Source of the DNA: Salinibaculum rarum
GTDB taxonomy: Archaea > Halobacteriota > Halobacteria > Halobacteriales > Haloarculaceae
DNA: 64,000 nt
Assembly (NCBI RefSeq): GCF_030505615.1
Contig: NZ_CP129992.1
Coordinates: 496,001-560,000 of the forward strand
Reading direction: 5' to 3'
The translations under genes were made by a program, and so were the position numbers. Below are positions 60,796-64,000 of the stretch, one piece after another. The notes under the pieces were generated by a model. It was not told where the DNA came from. It searched no databases and saw only the letters and a program-made list of their open reading frames with translations. How positions within the stretch are numbered: position 1 is the first letter of the stretch; every line of letters begins with the position of its first letter.

Positions 60796-62120
60796 CCGGT
60801 CGAGTCCGTCGGTGTTCCAGTGTCCTGGTGGAGCGACGGCCCGCGGACGTTCTGTCCGTGGGGATCGCCGAACGTCTCGGAGCCGTCAGCGTCGCGTTCG
60901 TAGACGATTTCGCCCCGGACGAGCGTCAGTTCGGGGAAGACCGCTTCCCACCCTTCGAAGGGAGTCCAGTCGCAGTTGGTGTGCAACGCGTCTGCCCGAA
61001 TCGGTCTCGTGGTGGTCGTGTCGACGAGTACCAGGTCGGCGTCGTTGCCCTCCGCGACGAGTCCCTTGTCGGGGAGGTCGAAGACGGCCGCCGGATTCGC
61101 GGCGGTGAGGTCACGCACTCGTTCGTAGGTGAGGTTCCCCTTCCGAGCCTCCGCGAGGAGGAGCGGAAGCGCCGTCTCGACGCCGGGAACGCCGCTGGGT
61201 GCGTCCCAGATGCCGGCGTCTTTCTCGTCGCTGGTGTGGGGCGCGTGGTCGGTCGCTATCATGTCGACGGTGCCGTCGGCAACCTTCTCGTAGACCCGCT
61301 GGCGGCGCTTCTCTCGGCGAAGCGGCGGGTTCATCCGCCCGTGGGTACCCAGTTCGGAGAGGTCGTTCCGGGAGAGGAGCATGTGGTGGGGTGTCACCTC
61401 GCAGGTCATCCCCGCCTCGCTGGCGACGTCGATGCCGCCGGGCGTGCTCGTGTGCGCGATGTGGATTTGTGCCCCCTCGTCGGCAGCAATCTGGCAGGCG
61501 CGCCGGATCGCCTCGACTTCGGCCTGGGCGGTTCGGTAGGCGCTCCAGGCGTCGGCGTCGTCGCGCTGTCTCGCGCTCACGTTGAACTTCGTGGCGTCCT
61601 CGGCGTGGACCGTGACCGTCACGTCACGCGCTGTTGCCCGTTCGAGCGCGTCGGCAAAGAGGTCCGTCTCGATTCCCATCTCCCCTGTCGAGTCCGCGAG
61701 AAAGACCTCACCGAGTGCAAAGAGCGGCCGCGAGAAGAGCGTCTCGGCGTCCCAGTCGTCGGTGACGCCGCCATTGATGCCAAAGTCGACGAGCGACTCG
61801 TTTGCGAGTTCGACCTTCTTATCGAAGGCCGCGCCGGTGACCGTCGGCGGGTCGGTGTTGGGCTGGTCGACGACTGTCGTGACACCGCCCGCTGCAGCGC
61901 TTTGTGAGCCGGTCGTCCACGTCTCCTTGTGCGAGTAGCCCGGTTCCCGGAAGTGAACGTGGGTGTCTATCATCCCCGGCAGGAGTCGCTTGCCACTGGC
62001 ATCGACGACCCGTTCGTCTTCTGCGGGGTCGAGGTCGTCTTCGACCGCAGTAATCGACTCGCCGCGAACCCGGACGTCCCGCTCTCGCCCGTCTGCGAGC
62101 GTCGCGTCCCTGATGAGCAT
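60786..62120 (-). CDS. pyrC: Dihydroorotase
   Basis: The product has 444 residues of the amidohydrolase type. It cyclises carbamoyl-aspartate to dihydroorotate in pyrimidine synthesis. The metal ligands are seen in DTHVHFREPG, in VTVHAEDAT, in IHIAHTSTPGG and in MIATDHAPHT. The start at 62120 (MLIRDATLADG) is preferred to a GTG two codons earlier. The C terminus has an extra polar tail of about 25 residues. Confidence 0.92.
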   Translation of the reverse strand: MLIRDATLADGRERDVRVRGESITAVEDDLDPAEDERVVDASGKRLLPGMIDTHVHFREPGYSHKETWTTGSQSAAAGGVTTVVDQPNTDPPTVTGAAFDKKVELANESLVDFGINGGVTDDWDAETLFSRPLFALGEVFLADSTGEMGIETDLFADALERATARDVTVTVHAEDATKFNVSARQRDDADAWSAYRTAQAEVEAIRRACQIAADEGAQIHIAHTSTPGGIDVASEAGMTCEVTPHHMLLSRNDLSELGTHGRMNPPLRREKRRQRVYEKVADGTVDMIATDHAPHTSDEKDAGIWDAPSGVPGVETALPLLLAEARKGNLTYERVRDLTAANPAAVFDLPDKGLVAEGNDADLVLVDTTTTRPIRADALHTNCDWTPFEGWEAVFPELTLVRGEIVYERDADGSETFGDPHGQNVRGPSLHQDTGTPTDSTGQD

Positions 62121-62182
62121 ACCCACTCTCGACGCTGGGGTGTCCTAAGTCTCCCGGACCACGTCCGTGGCCGACAGCCAGT

Positions 62183-62833
62183 TCACGGGTCGTCGGCAAA
62201 CGCCGCGACGACGGCGTCGCCGACCCGCTGTGGGTCGCCGGGCCCGCCAGCCCGCTCGACGCTGTCGACGCTGTCGGGGTCAAAGGGGACACCCAGTGCG
62301 TCGTAGACGGGCGCGAGAACGCTGGCGATGGTCGCGTGGTCGCTGACGACGACGATACCGGCAGTGATGGCGACGTCCCGGCGCACACGCTGGGCGAGTC
62401 CCGCTATCTTGCCGGTCGCCTGCAGCGAGTGTGTGCCGGGACAGAACGAATCGGGGGGTTCGCCCTCGTCGGTGTCGACACCGACGCTGGCGAGCGCGCC
62501 GGCGAGACGGTCGGTCGCCGTCTCGTAGCGGGCCTGGATGGCAGTCCGGTCCGCAGCGGGGTCGGCGAAGACGACCGCGAGCGTCGACCCCGTGTAGGCG
62601 ACGGCACGACCACCGACGTCGCGCTCGATGGCTGGAAAGTTGCGTTGCTCGGCGGCCCTGACGGCGGTGTCGTACCCGTCCACACGCACGTCGCGGCGTC
62701 CGAAGGCAACCTGCCGGTGCGGGGACCAGACACGCAAAGCAGGGGTCGAGGTCTCGACGGCCGTCCCGACTATCTCGGCGGTCCGTTTGCGGTCGTCAGC
62801 GATGGTGTCGGCCCGGCCGCGGAACACACGCAT
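62183..62833 (-). CDS. Lipoate-protein ligase A-family (biotin/lipoate A/B fold) protein
   Basis: The product has 216 residues. The fold is marked by RVWSPHRQVAFGRRDVRVDGYDTAVRAAEQRNFPAIERDVGGRAVAYTGSTLAVVFA, with RDVGGRAV standing for the ligase RxxGGxxV motif. A later section, SLQATGKIAGLAQRVRRDVAITAGIVVV, carries the ligase-type Lys. It is shorter than full LplA, so it may be an octanoyl/lipoyl transferase-like partner. The start at 62833 begins MRVFRGRADTI. Confidence 0.78.
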   Translation of the reverse strand: MRVFRGRADTIADDRKRTAEIVGTAVETSTPALRVWSPHRQVAFGRRDVRVDGYDTAVRAAEQRNFPAIERDVGGRAVAYTGSTLAVVFADPAADRTAIQARYETATDRLAGALASVGVDTDEGEPPDSFCPGTHSLQATGKIAGLAQRVRRDVAITAGIVVVSDHATIASVLAPVYDALGVPFDPDSVDSVERAGGPGDPQRVGDAVVAAFADDP

Positions 62834-63035
62834 TGCTGGTCGTTGGGACGGCAGCGGCAAAACTGCCGTGGCGAGGTTGCGAGCAGGCGACGCGGACGAC
62901 AGACCACGAGACGGTGCGTCGCACTACCGCGAGCCGTCCCGTGGCGCTGGTCAGGACACGAGCGGGGCTGGTCCCGTCTCCGGATATAAAGCTCGGGGCG
63001 AGAAATTGAAACACGCTCGCGCCAACCCGGTCGTG

Positions 63036-63860
63036 ATGGCAGTCACGCTCGCCCGGGACACCCTCTTCCAGTACCGTCGGTTCTCGCTGTACAACTCACC
63101 CTTTGTCGCCCACGACCGCGGCTGTGCCATCGACCTGTACCCCGGCGACGAGAAGACTCGCGTCGAGACAGCACCCTCACCAGTCGCCGGCGAGGTTGTG
63201 GAGACGCGGGCCGTCGACGCACCGCCCCAGCCCTACGCCGCCGACGAGGATTATCTGATTCTCGTCGACACCGGCGAGTACGTCGCGCGCCTGTTGCACG
63301 TAAATCCCGAGGTCGAAGCCGGAGACAGAGTTTCCGTCGGCGACCCACTGGGGACACTGGTCCGGGCGGGGTTTTTCGCCCCGTGGGTGCCCAACCACAT
63401 CCACCTTGGATTTCGAGCACGGGATGCTAACCACCATCGAGCGTCGGGGTCGCTTCCCGTCGACGTGGCGGTCGACCCCGAGCCAGTGCCGTGGGACGGC
63501 ACCGGGACCGTCGCTGACACTGGTGAGACGTGGGCGTGGCTCGACGGGCCTGCGCATCCGGCCCCGGGCGAGCGCTTTGCCGGCATCGAGAGCGACGGCA
63601 GCGTCCTGGACGGTGGCTTCCCACACTACGACGGCGGCGGACTGCTCGGCGGGGGCGAGCGTGCAGCGATTGCCGGCCGGCGCGTCGGTACCGTCTCCGG
63701 TCGAGACGTGACGTGGCGCGACTGTACGGTACTGGCAAACGGCGAGCCGGTGACTGGGATAGCGCTGTTCTGTACGCGGGACCGTCTCGGCGTGAAACTG
63801 GTCGGCGAGGACATCTCGCTGGAGCCGGGCGAGGATGTGACCGTCACAGTAGACGTCTGA
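63036..63860 (+). CDS. M23-like/hybrid-fold protein with an incomplete zinc site
   Basis: The product has 274 residues with no signal peptide. The N-terminal half has the M23 peptidase-like pattern: RGCAIDLYPGDEK, APSPVAGEVVETR, YVARLLHVNPEVEAGDRVSVGDPLGTLV and NHIHLGFRA. The HxH pair (HIH) is kept, but the first His of the HxxxD motif is a Gly. It is therefore unlikely to be an active M23 peptidase and may have become a binding protein. The second half is beta-rich and of unknown type. A TATA-like gatataaa (62983-62990) lies about 50 nt upstream. Confidence 0.6.
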   Translation: MAVTLARDTLFQYRRFSLYNSPFVAHDRGCAIDLYPGDEKTRVETAPSPVAGEVVETRAVDAPPQPYAADEDYLILVDTGEYVARLLHVNPEVEAGDRVSVGDPLGTLVRAGFFAPWVPNHIHLGFRARDANHHRASGSLPVDVAVDPEPVPWDGTGTVADTGETWAWLDGPAHPAPGERFAGIESDGSVLDGGFPHYDGGGLLGGGERAAIAGRRVGTVSGRDVTWRDCTVLANGEPVTGIALFCTRDRLGVKLVGEDISLEPGEDVTVTVDV

Positions 63861-63878
63861 GCAGTCGAAGGCAGGCGG

Positions 63879-64000
63879 TTATAGCTCTTTCCGGAAGTGA
63901 ACGAGCGTGTAGTCCTCACCGCGCGTGGAGGTGCCAACGCGCTCGTAGCCGTTTTTGGGATAGAAGGAGACGGCCGCAGACTGTCGCTGTGCGGTCTGTG
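63879..64000 (-). CDS. GNAT-family acetyltransferase, C-terminal end only (5' part beyond the window)
   Basis: Reading in from the right edge, about 40 codons are visible, ending at a TAA at 63879-63881. The sequence AAVSFYPKNGYERVGTSTRG is the usual GNAT ending (helix, F-Y-x-K-x-G-Y, strand), and the protein stops with HFRKEL. The substrate and length cannot be seen. Confidence 0.7.
   Translation of the reverse strand, partial: QTAQRQSAAVSFYPKNGYERVGTSTRGEDYTLVHFRKEL

Noticed and set aside
62628..63035. Long upstream extension of the M23-like protein
   Set aside because: It overlaps the ligase-fold gene on the other strand and reads as out-of-frame Arg/Ala-rich sequence. The ATG at 63036 starts the plausible protein.

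Overview
The window is a GC-rich, gene-dense piece of a haloarchaeal chromosome (class Halobacteria). The evidence is very acidic proteins, many genes with a TATA-like box about 26-30 nt before the start codon (leaderless style), and marker genes: a fused histone doublet, a multi-OB-fold single-stranded DNA-binding protein, SAMP1, GatD, archaeal class I CCA-adding enzyme, HMG-CoA reductase and NADP-type isocitrate dehydrogenase. Haloarculaceae is possible, but I cannot fix the genus. No rRNA, CRISPR array, insertion sequence or prophage is visible.

Layout. 0-5.9 kb: 3' part of an SMC-related ATPase, an AT-rich gap, a NifU-type scaffold, a sulfatase-fold enzyme paired with a flippase-like membrane protein, and ketopantoate reductase with a zinc-ribbon protein. 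6-9.5 kb: metY-metX, a palindromic repeat, an AT-richer PD-(D/E)xK nuclease, and a tRNA-Asn interrupted by a 30-nt intron. 9.5-14 kb: cca, then histone deacetylase-like enzyme, histone and RPA2-type protein on the minus strand. 14-20.6 kb: a Tat lipoprotein, a DUF7504 protein, tRNA-Arg with a duplicated 3' end, a DUF1611 protein, a Vms1/VLRF1 peptidyl-tRNA hydrolase, and membrane or exported proteins. 20.8-29.5 kb: small zinc proteins, an ArsR-type regulator with a candidate operator, gatD, samp1, and two TrkA-C proteins divergent from a K+ channel. 29.5-35.2 kb: an HPP-USP-USP fusion, nucleoside catabolism (udp, DUF63, deoC), and a Met/His-rich three-gene cluster.

35-50.5 kb is mostly housekeeping: a spermidine-synthase-like membrane enzyme, tRNA methylthiotransferase, a histidine kinase, a cation transporter, HIT protein, methionine aminopeptidase, asparaginase, icd, glycerate kinase and hmgA. 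50.8-54.3 kb is a complete nadA-nadB-nadC operon for de novo quinolinate/NAD synthesis. 54.3-64 kb holds hisS, a PadR regulator, a DHH phosphoesterase, three small UspA proteins, two acetyltransferases, pyrC, a lipoate-ligase-fold protein and an M23-like protein.

The most notable observations are: (i) a canonical bulge-helix-bulge intron in tRNA-Asn(GUU) close to a foreign-looking nuclease; (ii) a 78-nt palindromic element inserted in frame in hmgA, of the same general kind as elements in intergenic DNA here; (iii) a tRNA-Arg 3'-end duplication that looks like an integration scar; (iv) translationally coupled histone and deacetylase genes; (v) a Vms1-type release factor next to DUF5802; (vi) a Met/His-rich, probably metal-related cluster.
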